Source of the DNA: Streptomyces sp. CB03234 | Lineage (GTDB): Bacteria; Actinomycetota; Actinomycetes; Streptomycetales; Streptomycetaceae | Assembly (NCBI RefSeq): GCF_001905885.1 | Contig: NZ_LIYH01000004.1 | Location: forward strand, 310,001 to 374,000 | Direction: 5' to 3' | DNA: 64,000 bases | In this document: one piece after another, positions 52,610-59,939 of the stretch | Layout of the letters: each line of letters opens with the position of its first letter | Numbering within the stretch: the first letter of the stretch is position 1 | Notes under the pieces: generated by a model | The model's input: only the letters and a program-made list of their open reading frames with translations | What the model was told of the DNA's origin: nothing | The model's database searches: none | Program-made: the position numbers and the translations under genes

Positions 52610-53685
52610 GCGGGGAACGCTTCGTCCAACCGGTGCATGACCGCGCCGAGCAGCTCCTCGCGGCTCAAGTCGGCGCCGGTGACCCGGAGATGGATGGCCG
52701 CGAGCAGCTGGTCCGTGGCCAGGCTCTGCACGGCGGCCTTGCGCAGGAACGCCTCGATCAGGTCGTCGGACCCGGCGAGGGCCTCCTCGCCGAGGTTCTG
52801 CCGGACGATGTCGCGCAGCTTCGCCTCGTCCGGGTCGCGCAGATCGAGCCGTACGCATCGGCGCAGGAAGGCGGGCGGGAACTCGCGCTCGCCGTTGCTG
52901 GTCATCACCACGACGGGGAAGTGCGCGCAGGACACCACGCCGCGCTGCACCCGGATGCGCTCCCGGCTGCCGGTGACCAGGACGTCCGCGGTCTGCTGGT
53001 GCTCGGGAAGCCGCGCCAGCTCGGGAATCTCGAACTCGCCCTCCTCCAGCACCACCAGCAGGTCGTTGGGCAGGTCGATGTCGGACTTGTCGAGCTCGTC
53101 GACGAGCAGGACGCGCGGCCGGCCGGTGGCGGCGAGCGCCGTGCCGAGGGGGCCCAGGCGCAGGTAGTTCCCGATGTCCGAGCTGTTGCCGGCGGTGCGC
53201 TTCCGCAGCCTGCGCGCGGGGCCGCGCAGCGGCTCCCGCTCCCGCTGCAGCGAGGCCTCGCGCAGCCGCCCCACGGCGTCGTACCGGTACAGGGCGTCCG
53301 CGAGCGTCGAGCGGCTGTTGACCGACCAGCGCAGCACGTCGCCGAGTCCGAGGTCCTCGGCGAGGGCCCGCGCCAGCGAGCTCTTGCCGGTACCCGGCCG
53401 CCCCGTCACGAGCAGCGGTCGACGCAGGTGCAGCGCGGCGTTGACGACGGAGATCTCGTCGGTGCTCATGAGGTAGCGCTGCGCCTGGGGGCGGCGGCGT
53501 GAGGCGGGGAAGCGCCGCCACGGCGGTGGCTCCGGCAGCTCGGCCGGACCCCGGAACGCCCACCAGTGCTCTGGGGGAGCGCTGTTGCCGTCGAGGTCGG
53601 CGGGCTCGGTCGCGTGCGGGTCGGGCACGGGTGCGGTCTCCTTGTCGGGGATGGCGGGAACGGTCTCACCGCGCGGCGGGCTCAT
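52606..53685 (-). CDS. MoxR-family AAA+ ATPase
   Basis: This 359-aa AAA+ ATPase has an N-terminal Pro-rich tail, a conserved PPPWRRFPASRRRPQAQRYL pre-domain, Walker A VTGRPGTGKSSLARALAED (Lys101), Walker B PRVLLVDELDKSDIDLPNDL (from 190), sensor-1 VVMTSNGEREFPPAFLRRC, and the C-terminal lid. It is the MoxR partner usually encoded between a vWA-type protein and a VMAP-type protein in actinobacterial conflict systems. ATG 53685 overlaps the stop of the trypsin-like gene, and its own stop overlaps the start of the fusion protein, so the three are translationally coupled. Confidence 0.88.
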   Translation of the reverse strand: MSPPRGETVPAIPDKETAPVPDPHATEPADLDGNSAPPEHWWAFRGPAELPEPPPWRRFPASRRRPQAQRYLMSTDEISVVNAALHLRRPLLVTGRPGTGKSSLARALAEDLGLGDVLRWSVNSRSTLADALYRYDAVGRLREASLQREREPLRGPARRLRKRTAGNSSDIGNYLRLGPLGTALAATGRPRVLLVDELDKSDIDLPNDLLVVLEEGEFEIPELARLPEHQQTADVLVTGSRERIRVQRGVVSCAHFPVVVMTSNGEREFPPAFLRRCVRLDLRDPDEAKLRDIVRQNLGEEALAGSDDLIEAFLRKAAVQSLATDQLLAAIHLRVTGADLSREELLGAVMHRLDEAFPA

Positions 53686-55850
53686 GGCTGGGTGAGGGCC
53701 CACGCGTCCGGCGCGAGCGGTGGTGGCCGGTGGTCGGGGCCGTCGTGCAGCAGCGACAGGCGGCGCCCGTGGTGCGTGGCACAGTCCGGGTCGGCCAGCG
53801 CCTTGGCCCGCTCCAGGCGGACAGCCTCGGGGATGTGGGCGTGGTCGACGCCCTCCACCAGCGCCAGCAGGTCACTGGCGGTCTCCCCGCTGTGGTCCTC
53901 GCGGTGCCACAGCACCGTGTGCACCCCGGCCTGGATGCACTGGCGCAGCACTCGCCCCTGCTGCTGCCGGTCGCAGCACACCACGACGATTCCCGCCTGT
54001 GGGCTCGCCTCCAGGCGGGCCAGGGCGACGGTCGGGTTCGCGCACCGCTGGTCGAGCAGGATCCGGGGCGAGGCCGCCAGGGCGCTGCTGCGGCGCTTCC
54101 ACCCGGCGTACGTCTCCCTCGTCCGCTCCGAACTGCGCAGCACCACGCGCCGGGTGACGCCGGGGTGGAAGCCGATGTCGTCGGCGTCGCCCGGGAACTC
54201 CCACGTGTCCACGTCGAGCCGCAGCCAGGCATGCGCGACGAAGAACTCCACGAGCGCCGTTTCCGGATGCTCCCGCACTTCCGTACGGAGGACCTGCCGG
54301 ATGGCCTCCACGACCTGGTGGCTGGTGACTTCCGTGTCCTGGGTCAGCACCACCTCGTGCCGGCCGTCCTCGCTCCACACCCAGATCTGGTACGTGAACA
54401 GATGCCCGGACGCCACGGGCAGCAGCTCGACCTGCACCCGGGGCGCGGCGGCGACCTGCGCCCGGACGGCCGCGGCCGTCGCCGCGGCATGGGCGGCGGA
54501 GGCGTCCGCCCGGAACTGGTCGACCGCGGCAGGCGCCACGCCCAGCCGTGGCGCCGTGGAGCGCACCCACGCGTCGAGGTCGTCCGCGAGATGCTCCCCA
54601 CCCGCGCCCGCCGCCGCCCGCTCCTCCACAGCGACGCGGACGGCGCCCTGCAGCAAGGGGGGCATGGGCTGGCCCGGCGGGGCGTCGTACCCCTCCAGGA
54701 CGTCCATGGCCTCCGCGAGGCCGGACGGAGCCGGCAGCCGCTCGGCGTAAGGCAGCACCGCGCGCAGCAGCGCGACGGGGTCCGTGACCCGGCACTGGGA
54801 GAGCAGCGCCGTCAGATTCCGCCGCCGGGCCAGCGAGAGCTGCTCGCGCGGGCTGACGATGCGAGCGATCCGCAGCAGCTGCTCCAGGCCGCCCGGCTCC
54901 GCGGGGGCGCCCGGCCGGCACTCGGCCAGCTGGTCGTGCACGAGGTCGACGAGTTCGGGCACCCCGCGCCGTACCCCCATGGCCGTCCCGGCGAGGCGCT
55001 CGACATCGGCGGCCGCGCCCGCCGACCTCCTGCCGAGCCGTGCGGCGAGCCGCTCCTCGCACTCCCTGACGGACTGCCGGGACGGCAGCAACTGCTCCAG
55101 TACGGCGAGGAGCTGCTGGCGGCCGCGCCCGGCGGCGGGGACCGCGACGGGCGGCAGGCCGGGCAGCTCGGCCTCGATGGACGACAGGCCGATCGCGTAC
55201 ATGGCGGCGGGCGGCCCCTGGTGCCGCCCCGCGGGCGGCCCGGAGGTCTCGTGGGCGGCGACGACCAGACCGACTACGGCCTGGCGGTCCCGGTCCCACA
55301 CCGGGCCCCCGCTGAACCCCTCCGTCGCCCTGCCGCCGAGCACGTCGAGGGCGATCCACGGGTGGGCGGACACGCGCGGCATCGCGCGCAGCGTGGTCAG
55401 GGCATGGCCGCTCGCCCACTGCGCCACCACCTCGTTGCCGTCCCGGTGGGGGAGGAAGGGGGCGGGTTCGGCGCCCGGCGGGGCGTCGGTGTCGAACTCG
55501 ACCACCGCCAGATCGCCGTAGTACGGCAGGGTGCCCGGGGGCGGCGGAGCGGGCCGGCCGGGCGCGGGGCGGGAGCGTGGCGGTACCCACATCTCCTGGA
55601 CGACCCGGCCGGTCAGCTCGCGGTCCCGGTCGGCATGCGGCAGCCGCAGCGTGACCGGCTGCCCGCGCGAGGGCGCCGGCAGGGAGAAACGGTGCAGTCC
55701 GAGCGCGCTGTTGACGACATGGGCACAGGTCAGCACCAGTCGCGGGGCGATCAGGACACCGGCGCCGACCGGCCGTGCCTCGCCGAGCACCGACACGAAC
55801 GCCCGGTGCAGCGGGGCATCGTCCCGGTCCGGGTCCACCAGCGGCCGCAC
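53682..55850 (-). CDS. Trypsin-like peptidase with VMAP-like C-terminus
   Basis: This 722-aa protein has an N-terminal chymotrypsin-fold protease with a complete triad: His44 (LTCAHVVNS), Asp113 (YYGDLAVVEFD), Ser180 (TEGFSGGPVWD). A helical effector-associated-like region (~230-310) follows, then a helical middle part (~310-440) and a VMAP C-terminal-like domain (~455-640; GHLFTYQIWVWSEDGRHEVV, FHPGVTRRVVLRSSER). It has no signal peptide, so it is a cytoplasmic protease that would need control, presumably by the MoxR and STAND proteins downstream. GTG 55850 follows the Trypco1-like stop by 4 nt. Confidence 0.82.
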   Translation of the reverse strand: MRPLVDPDRDDAPLHRAFVSVLGEARPVGAGVLIAPRLVLTCAHVVNSALGLHRFSLPAPSRGQPVTLRLPHADRDRELTGRVVQEMWVPPRSRPAPGRPAPPPPGTLPYYGDLAVVEFDTDAPPGAEPAPFLPHRDGNEVVAQWASGHALTTLRAMPRVSAHPWIALDVLGGRATEGFSGGPVWDRDRQAVVGLVVAAHETSGPPAGRHQGPPAAMYAIGLSSIEAELPGLPPVAVPAAGRGRQQLLAVLEQLLPSRQSVRECEERLAARLGRRSAGAAADVERLAGTAMGVRRGVPELVDLVHDQLAECRPGAPAEPGGLEQLLRIARIVSPREQLSLARRRNLTALLSQCRVTDPVALLRAVLPYAERLPAPSGLAEAMDVLEGYDAPPGQPMPPLLQGAVRVAVEERAAAGAGGEHLADDLDAWVRSTAPRLGVAPAAVDQFRADASAAHAAATAAAVRAQVAAAPRVQVELLPVASGHLFTYQIWVWSEDGRHEVVLTQDTEVTSHQVVEAIRQVLRTEVREHPETALVEFFVAHAWLRLDVDTWEFPGDADDIGFHPGVTRRVVLRSSERTRETYAGWKRRSSALAASPRILLDQRCANPTVALARLEASPQAGIVVVCCDRQQQGRVLRQCIQAGVHTVLWHREDHSGETASDLLALVEGVDHAHIPEAVRLERAKALADPDCATHHGRRLSLLHDGPDHRPPPLAPDAWALTQP

Positions 55851-55854
55851 GGCG

Positions 55855-56301
55855 TCAGGAGCCGTTCACCTGGCCGGGCACGACGGCGGCGGGTCCCATG
55901 GCCGGGGCGTCCTGCGCGGCCTGCCCCTCCGCCGCGAGGTTCCAGGTCGCCGAGACGGTGAAACTGGCCTCGCCCTTCCCGGAGAAGACGCCCAGGCTCA
56001 GATCACTTCCCAGCGTGACGCCGAACTCGACCGTCACCTCGTCGGGACGCTGGGCGAACTGCGCGAAGCTGCGGTGGATCCCGCCGAGCACGCCCCCGAG
56101 GGGCCGCAGCGCCGCTGTCAGCGCCTCGCCGCCCCGCGTCAGCGCCTGCGCGGTGCGCCCGTCCGCGCTCACCGGCCGGGCGGTGCCGAAGCCCGCCGGA
56201 AGGTCCAGCTCGTCGCCGGCGCCGGCGGGAACGTCGCCGCCGGGCGCGAGGTGCAGGCGTACTTCGGAACCGTCGTCGAAGGTGAGTCTCACATCCCCCA
56301 T
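55855..56301 (-). CDS. Trypsin-co-occurring domain (CU044_2847-like) protein
   Basis: This 148-aa beta-rich protein begins MGDVRLTFDDGSEVRLHLAP and has a central helix and the strand pattern VEFGVTLGSDLSLGVFSGKG followed by ASFTVSATWNLA. This is the layout of the Trypco1 / CU044_2847 family found next to trypsin-like proteases in actinobacterial conflict loci. It is the first gene of the four-gene operon (4 nt before the protease). It may be an inhibitor, adaptor or signal-recognition partner of the protease; this is inference. Confidence 0.78.
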   Translation of the reverse strand: MGDVRLTFDDGSEVRLHLAPGGDVPAGAGDELDLPAGFGTARPVSADGRTAQALTRGGEALTAALRPLGGVLGGIHRSFAQFAQRPDEVTVEFGVTLGSDLSLGVFSGKGEASFTVSATWNLAAEGQAAQDAPAMGPAAVVPGQVNGS

Positions 56302-56887
56302 GAACCGAGTTTCGCATGGCTCGGGCGAGTACGGCGCGGTGTTCGCGGATCATCTCCGGTACGGGCCGGCCGAGCGCCCGGCCCGCACCTCGGGGCCCCG
56401 GCGGGTGCCCGGACGGAACGCCGTGGTGGCCGGCTCATGCCTGTGGTGGCGGGAATTTCCCACGTTCCGCCATCTCTTCTTCGGTGAAAGGTGAATTCCT
56501 TTGCACCCTACGGCATTTACGTGGTGCCGTCCTGGCGCCGGGCACGCGGAGAGCGGTGATCGACGAGGACGTCGACACGGTTCGCGGGGGTCTCTTCGGT
56601 CACACAACCGGAGTGGCTCCATCCTCTTGGTTCGCCTGTGCGCCCGGCATATGATCACAACTCAAACTCCGTACGGGGCCGGGAGATTAGCGTGTGCGTG
56701 ACTGGAGGGGGAGGCCGGCGAAAGCCGTTTTCAGCGCTGACCGTCAGCAGTGAGCGGCCTGGACCCCCTGTGGACGCCGTGATTTCACGCGGGTGTCACC
56801 TCCCCCTGCTGTTCTGGCCCGGCACGCCCCATCACGCTCCGTACGGGTAACGAGACAGTCTTCGGCACTTCAGAAAGGCAGACATCG
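56302..56887. other. Long intergenic region upstream of the DUF4430 gene
   Basis: About 590 bp with no supportable gene. The last 190 bp before the DUF4430 start contain several nested inverted repeats (listed as a candidate structured leader). The part nearest the conflict operon holds that operon's promoter region; no clear -10/-35 pair was identified. Confidence 0.4.
56706..56807 (+). ncRNA. Candidate structured leader RNA of the DUF4430 gene
   Basis: AGGGGGAGG (56706-56714) is complementary to CCTCCCCCT (56799-56807) and would close a domain containing CGGC-GAAA-GCCG (56716-56727, a tetraloop hairpin), GCTGA-CCG-TCAGC (56736-56748), and either CGGC/GCCG (56755-56758/56776-56779) or CGTGA-TT-TCACG (56778-56789), which exclude each other. 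No known riboswitch consensus was recognised. Chance pairing is common at this GC content, so this is a hypothesis. Confidence 0.25.
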
Positions 56888-57385
56888 ATGCGAAGCACGC
56901 TGATTCGCCGCGTTGTGATATCGGCGGCCGCGATAGGCCTGACCGTCACCGCGGCCCCCGCTGTCGCCCATGCGGATGCGGCGACTGTCAACCGGCCCAT
57001 CCTGGTGGCCCTGAAGGTGCAGGGCCCCGATGGCAAGCTCTTCTCGGGCAGCGTCATCACCAAGGGCCACGACGTGACCACCGCCACCGGCGGTACGCAC
57101 AAGTGCGACGGCACCAACGGCGGAGCGAACGCCACGCCGGGCGCCACCCCGACCGCGGCTCTGGACAGCGCCGCACGGGCCCACGGCTTCACCTGGGACG
57201 GCGTCTGGTACCCCAGCTTCGACGACTACTTCGTCGACACCATCAAGGGCGTCAAGCTGGACCCGTCCTCGGCCTACTGGAACATCTCGGTCAACGGCAC
57301 CTCCATCCCGGTCGGCGGCTGCCAGTTCCACCTGAAGCCGGGCGACGCGGTCGCCTTCACGTGGACGCCGATCGTGGCGTCGTGA
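56888..57385 (+). CDS. Secreted DUF4430 domain protein
   Basis: This 165-aa exported protein has a signal peptide (MRSTLIRRVVISAAAIGLTV, cleavage after AHADA region) and a mature DUF4430 domain resembling the transcobalamin-like beta-grasp fold. Landmarks are TWDGVWYPSFDDYFVDTIKG, SSAYWNISVNGTSIPVGGCQ and the final PGDAVAFTWTP. Two cysteines (HKCDG, GGCQF) could form a disulfide. Family members are extracellular and may bind a ligand; cobalamin binding is not shown here. AAAGGCAG precedes ATG 56888. It has a long, possibly structured 5' region. Confidence 0.85.
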   Translation: MRSTLIRRVVISAAAIGLTVTAAPAVAHADAATVNRPILVALKVQGPDGKLFSGSVITKGHDVTTATGGTHKCDGTNGGANATPGATPTAALDSAARAHGFTWDGVWYPSFDDYFVDTIKGVKLDPSSAYWNISVNGTSIPVGGCQFHLKPGDAVAFTWTPIVAS

Positions 57386-57557
57386 CCGACGGGTGTTGTG
57401 CGTCCGCATGACTGTCAGTCAATCCGCGTCCCCTGTGGGATAGTTCACGCTCCATCGACGCGGGACTGAAACGGGCATTCAATGGCAAGCGGAGCGATTC
57501 ACCTCTTGCGCTGCTTGTTGTGCGGCGGCAAGATCATTTCCCGACGGTAACTTTCCC

Positions 57558-57575
57558 AGCCGGATGCCACCGGCT
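57558..57575 (+). promoter_or_regulatory. Leader hairpin upstream of the cupin operon
   Basis: AGCCGG-ATGCCA-CCGGCT forms a 6-bp stem with a 6-nt loop, 55 bp before the chosen cupin start. It also contains an in-frame ATG (57564), which would be buried in the stem-loop; this argues for the later start. A regulatory role is unproven. Confidence 0.3.
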
Positions 57576-57629
57576 CTGTCACTCATGACGCCCCGTCAAT
57601 TCGCCATCAAAACGAGGGAGCAAGCAGGC

Positions 57630-58007
57630 ATGCACGCGTTCAGTTGGACGCCGGACGACATGGTCTTCGAAGCGGAATACAACGTTGCGGGCCGCCGGCT
57701 TTTCCCCTGGCCCGGTGTGCCGGAGCCCTTCTGGGGCGGGGCCTGGGTGTCGGTTCCCGAAGGGGAGACCTCCACCAGCCACAATCACGACGAGAACGAA
57801 ATGTTCTTCATCTTCGAGGGCACCGGTGTGATGCGCATCGGTGACGAGGAGCGTCGTGTGAGCAAGGGTGACACGATCTTCATCACACCCTTCAAGGATC
57901 ACACCCTCACCAATGACACCGACAAGCCGCTGATCTTCCTCACCATTTGGTGGGGCGGTGCGGAGGCCGAGGCGAAGCGCGCCGCTGCCGAGGAAGCCTC
58001 CGCGTGA
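57630..58007 (+). CDS. Cupin, probable N-N bond-forming metalloenzyme component
   Basis: This 125-aa single-domain cupin has motif 1 SHNHDENEMFFIFEGTG (His51, His53, Glu57) and motif 2 GDTIFITPFKDHTLTN (His91), a complete 3-His/1-Glu metal site. The start at 57630 is chosen for GAGGGAG upstream and because it opens the fold directly. In known hydrazine pathways (Spb40, PyrN) a zinc cupin of this kind is fused to a MetRS-like domain and rearranges an N-hydroxylysine/amino-acid ester to an N-N bond. Here it is a separate protein, with the MetRS-like gene three genes downstream. It is the first gene of the operon; its stop overlaps the oxidase start (GTGA). Function is inferred from context. Confidence 0.75.
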   Translation: MHAFSWTPDDMVFEAEYNVAGRRLFPWPGVPEPFWGGAWVSVPEGETSTSHNHDENEMFFIFEGTGVMRIGDEERRVSKGDTIFITPFKDHTLTNDTDKPLIFLTIWWGGAEAEAKRAAAEEASA

Positions 58008-59206
58008 GTCCGAGTTCCCAGACGCGCGCCGATGTCGTTGTCGTCGGCGGCGGGGTGGTGGGTGCGAGCATCGCCCACCACCTCGCCGCCGGCTCTGCCG
58101 ACGTCCTGCTGTGCGAACAGGGCATCGCGCCCGGCCAGGGCGCGACGTCCCGGTCCGGCGGGCTCCTGAGGCTGCACCACACAGCACACTGCGACACCCG
58201 TCTGGCCGCCCGGAGCCTGCCGGTCTTCCAGAACTGGCAGGACACCGTGGGCGGCGAGTGCGGTTACCGCCGGACGGGTTTCGTGATGCTCGTCGCCGAG
58301 AAGTACGCCGACAGCCTGCGCCGCAACTCAGCGGCGGTCGAGGAGTCGGGCGGGCACAGCGAGCTGATCGACCCCGCCGATCTCACGGAGCTCTACCCCG
58401 GGCTCGGTCTGGACGGCGTCGGAGCGGTGGCATACGAGCCCGCGGGCGGGTACGCGGACCCCGTCGCCGCGGCCGGGACGCTGCTCGCGGCCGCGCGCCG
58501 CCGCGGCGCCAGGGTCGCCGACGGGATGTGCGTACGGCGGCTGCTCACCACCGGCGACCGGATCAGCGGCGTCGAGACCAACCTCGGCCAGGTGTCCGCG
58601 CCGGTGGTGGTGCTCGCCTCCGGAGCCTGGAGCGGTCGTGACCTGGCCGGAGCCGTGGGCGTCACCGTGGAGGTGGCACCGCGCCGCATCGGTCTCGCGC
58701 TCGCCGCCGTACCCGGGGCCGGAGCCGGGGACTCGGGCGCCCAGCTGCCCACCTGCATCGACGACACCACGGGCACGTACTTCCGCCCGTCCGGGAACGA
58801 CGGCCTCTACTTCGGCGTACCCAGCAATCCCGCTGTGCGCCTGGGCACCGACGTCGAACCCCTCACCCCGGACGAGGTGGCCGCCGCGAAGGACGCCGTC
58901 GCCACCCGGGTGAAGGCCGTCGGCGGTGCGCAACTGCTGGGCAGCAAAGCCGGTTTCGACGGCTACACACCCGACAGGAGACCGCTCATCGGGCCCGCCG
59001 GGCCGGACGGGCTCTACCTCGCCACCGGATTCAGCGGCGGCGGCTTCAAGACCGCTCCGGCCGTCGGGGAGCTGGTGGCCGCCGAGGTCCTGGGGGGCGC
59101 GGGGGTGGCCGGGCGAGCCGAAGAGCCTCTGCTCACGCCGTACCGTCCGGGTCGGTTCGTCGCCGGCCGACCTGTAGTGGGGGACTTCACCTATGAGCGC
59201 ATGTGA
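58004..59206 (+). CDS. DAO-type FAD-dependent oxidoreductase
   Basis: This 400-aa flavoenzyme is of the glycine/D-amino-acid oxidase family. The Rossmann motif VVVVGGGVVGASIAHHLA is near residue 11, followed by GQGATSRSGGLLRLHH, the VVVLASGAWSGRDLAGAVGV strand and the FAD-closing GLYLATGFSGGGFKTAPAVG near the C-terminus. In cupin/MetRS hydrazine pathways an oxidase of this family (Spb39 type) cleaves the hydrazine intermediate to release hydrazinoacetate. That role is inferred here from the neighbours. GTG 58004 overlaps the cupin stop and its own stop overlaps the next start, so expression is coupled. Confidence 0.85.
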   Translation: MSPSSQTRADVVVVGGGVVGASIAHHLAAGSADVLLCEQGIAPGQGATSRSGGLLRLHHTAHCDTRLAARSLPVFQNWQDTVGGECGYRRTGFVMLVAEKYADSLRRNSAAVEESGGHSELIDPADLTELYPGLGLDGVGAVAYEPAGGYADPVAAAGTLLAAARRRGARVADGMCVRRLLTTGDRISGVETNLGQVSAPVVVLASGAWSGRDLAGAVGVTVEVAPRRIGLALAAVPGAGAGDSGAQLPTCIDDTTGTYFRPSGNDGLYFGVPSNPAVRLGTDVEPLTPDEVAAAKDAVATRVKAVGGAQLLGSKAGFDGYTPDRRPLIGPAGPDGLYLATGFSGGGFKTAPAVGELVAAEVLGGAGVAGRAEEPLLTPYRPGRFVAGRPVVGDFTYERM

Positions 59207-59939
59207 GTCGGACGGTCCGATACCTTCCGGCAGAACCGGACGCGGGCTCCGGGCCGTTCTCGCGCACATGCGGGAGGACATCTCCGTGGTGATGGAGAAG
59301 GACCCCGCCGCCCGCAGCGCGGGCGAGGTACTCCTCTACCCGCATATCCACGCCCTGTGGGCCCACCGCGTCTCCCACTGGTTCTACCACCGCGGATTCC
59401 GGGTGACGGCACGGGCCGTCTCGATGCTGGCACGGTTCGTCAGCGGTATCGAGATCCATCCCGGAGCCGTCATCGGACGCCGCTTCTTCATCGACCACGG
59501 GGCCTCCGTGGTGATCGGTGAGGACGTGGTCATCGGTGAGGACGTGATGCTCTACCACCAGGTGACCCTGGGATCGGTGGGCTGGTGGCGCGACTTCAAG
59601 CGTCCGCCGGGCACCCGCCGGCATCCCCGGCTGGAGGACAAGGTGATCGTCGGCGTCGGTGCCAGCGTCCTCGGCCCCGTCACCGTCGGTACGGCGTCCC
59701 GGATCGGAGCCGGTGCCGTGGTGGCCGTGGACGTGCCGCCGCACAGCCGCGTCTCGGGCAGCGCCAGGGAATGTCACATCACGCCAGACCCCACGTCGAC
59801 GGCCGGCGAGGCCGGCTCCGCGTCGGCGTCCCCGGACCAGGCCCCCTCGGGCCAGGCCGCCGCCGCGCCGGCGCCGCAGAAGATGCCGAAGCGCGGCGCC
59901 ACACCTCCATCACGCACCAACAGGAGTGCCCGTACATGA
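59193..59939 (+). CDS. Serine O-acetyltransferase-like (CysE/EpsC) enzyme
   Basis: This 248-aa protein has the SAT N-terminal helix motif EKDPAARSAGEVLLYPHIHA, then the left-handed beta-helix signature SGIEIHPGAVIGRRFFIDHG with ASVVIGEDVVIGE and LYHQVTLGSVG. A Pro/Ala/Ser-rich tail of about 50 residues is probably disordered. It would make O-acetyl-L-serine from serine and acetyl-CoA. Its place inside a specialised operon, and not near a cysteine synthase, suggests that O-acetylserine or an acylated relative is a building block. It overlaps the oxidase gene by 14 bp and the MetRS-like gene by ATGA. Confidence 0.87.
   Translation: MSACESDGPIPSGRTGRGLRAVLAHMREDISVVMEKDPAARSAGEVLLYPHIHALWAHRVSHWFYHRGFRVTARAVSMLARFVSGIEIHPGAVIGRRFFIDHGASVVIGEDVVIGEDVMLYHQVTLGSVGWWRDFKRPPGTRRHPRLEDKVIVGVGASVLGPVTVGTASRIGAGAVVAVDVPPHSRVSGSARECHITPDPTSTAGEAGSASASPDQAPSGQAAAAPAPQKMPKRGATPPSRTNRSART

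Noticed and set aside
52610..53563. In-frame N-terminal extension of the 1790-aa fusion protein through the MoxR gene
   Set aside because: The extension is Arg/Ala/Pro shadow of the MoxR frame. ATG 52609 overlaps the MoxR stop in the usual ATGA manner and opens on a recognisable SAV_2336 start.
56640..56887. Cobalamin or c-di-AMP riboswitch before the DUF4430 gene
   Set aside because: I looked for the B12-box and for the ydaO-type conserved blocks and did not find convincing matches; only generic hairpins remain.
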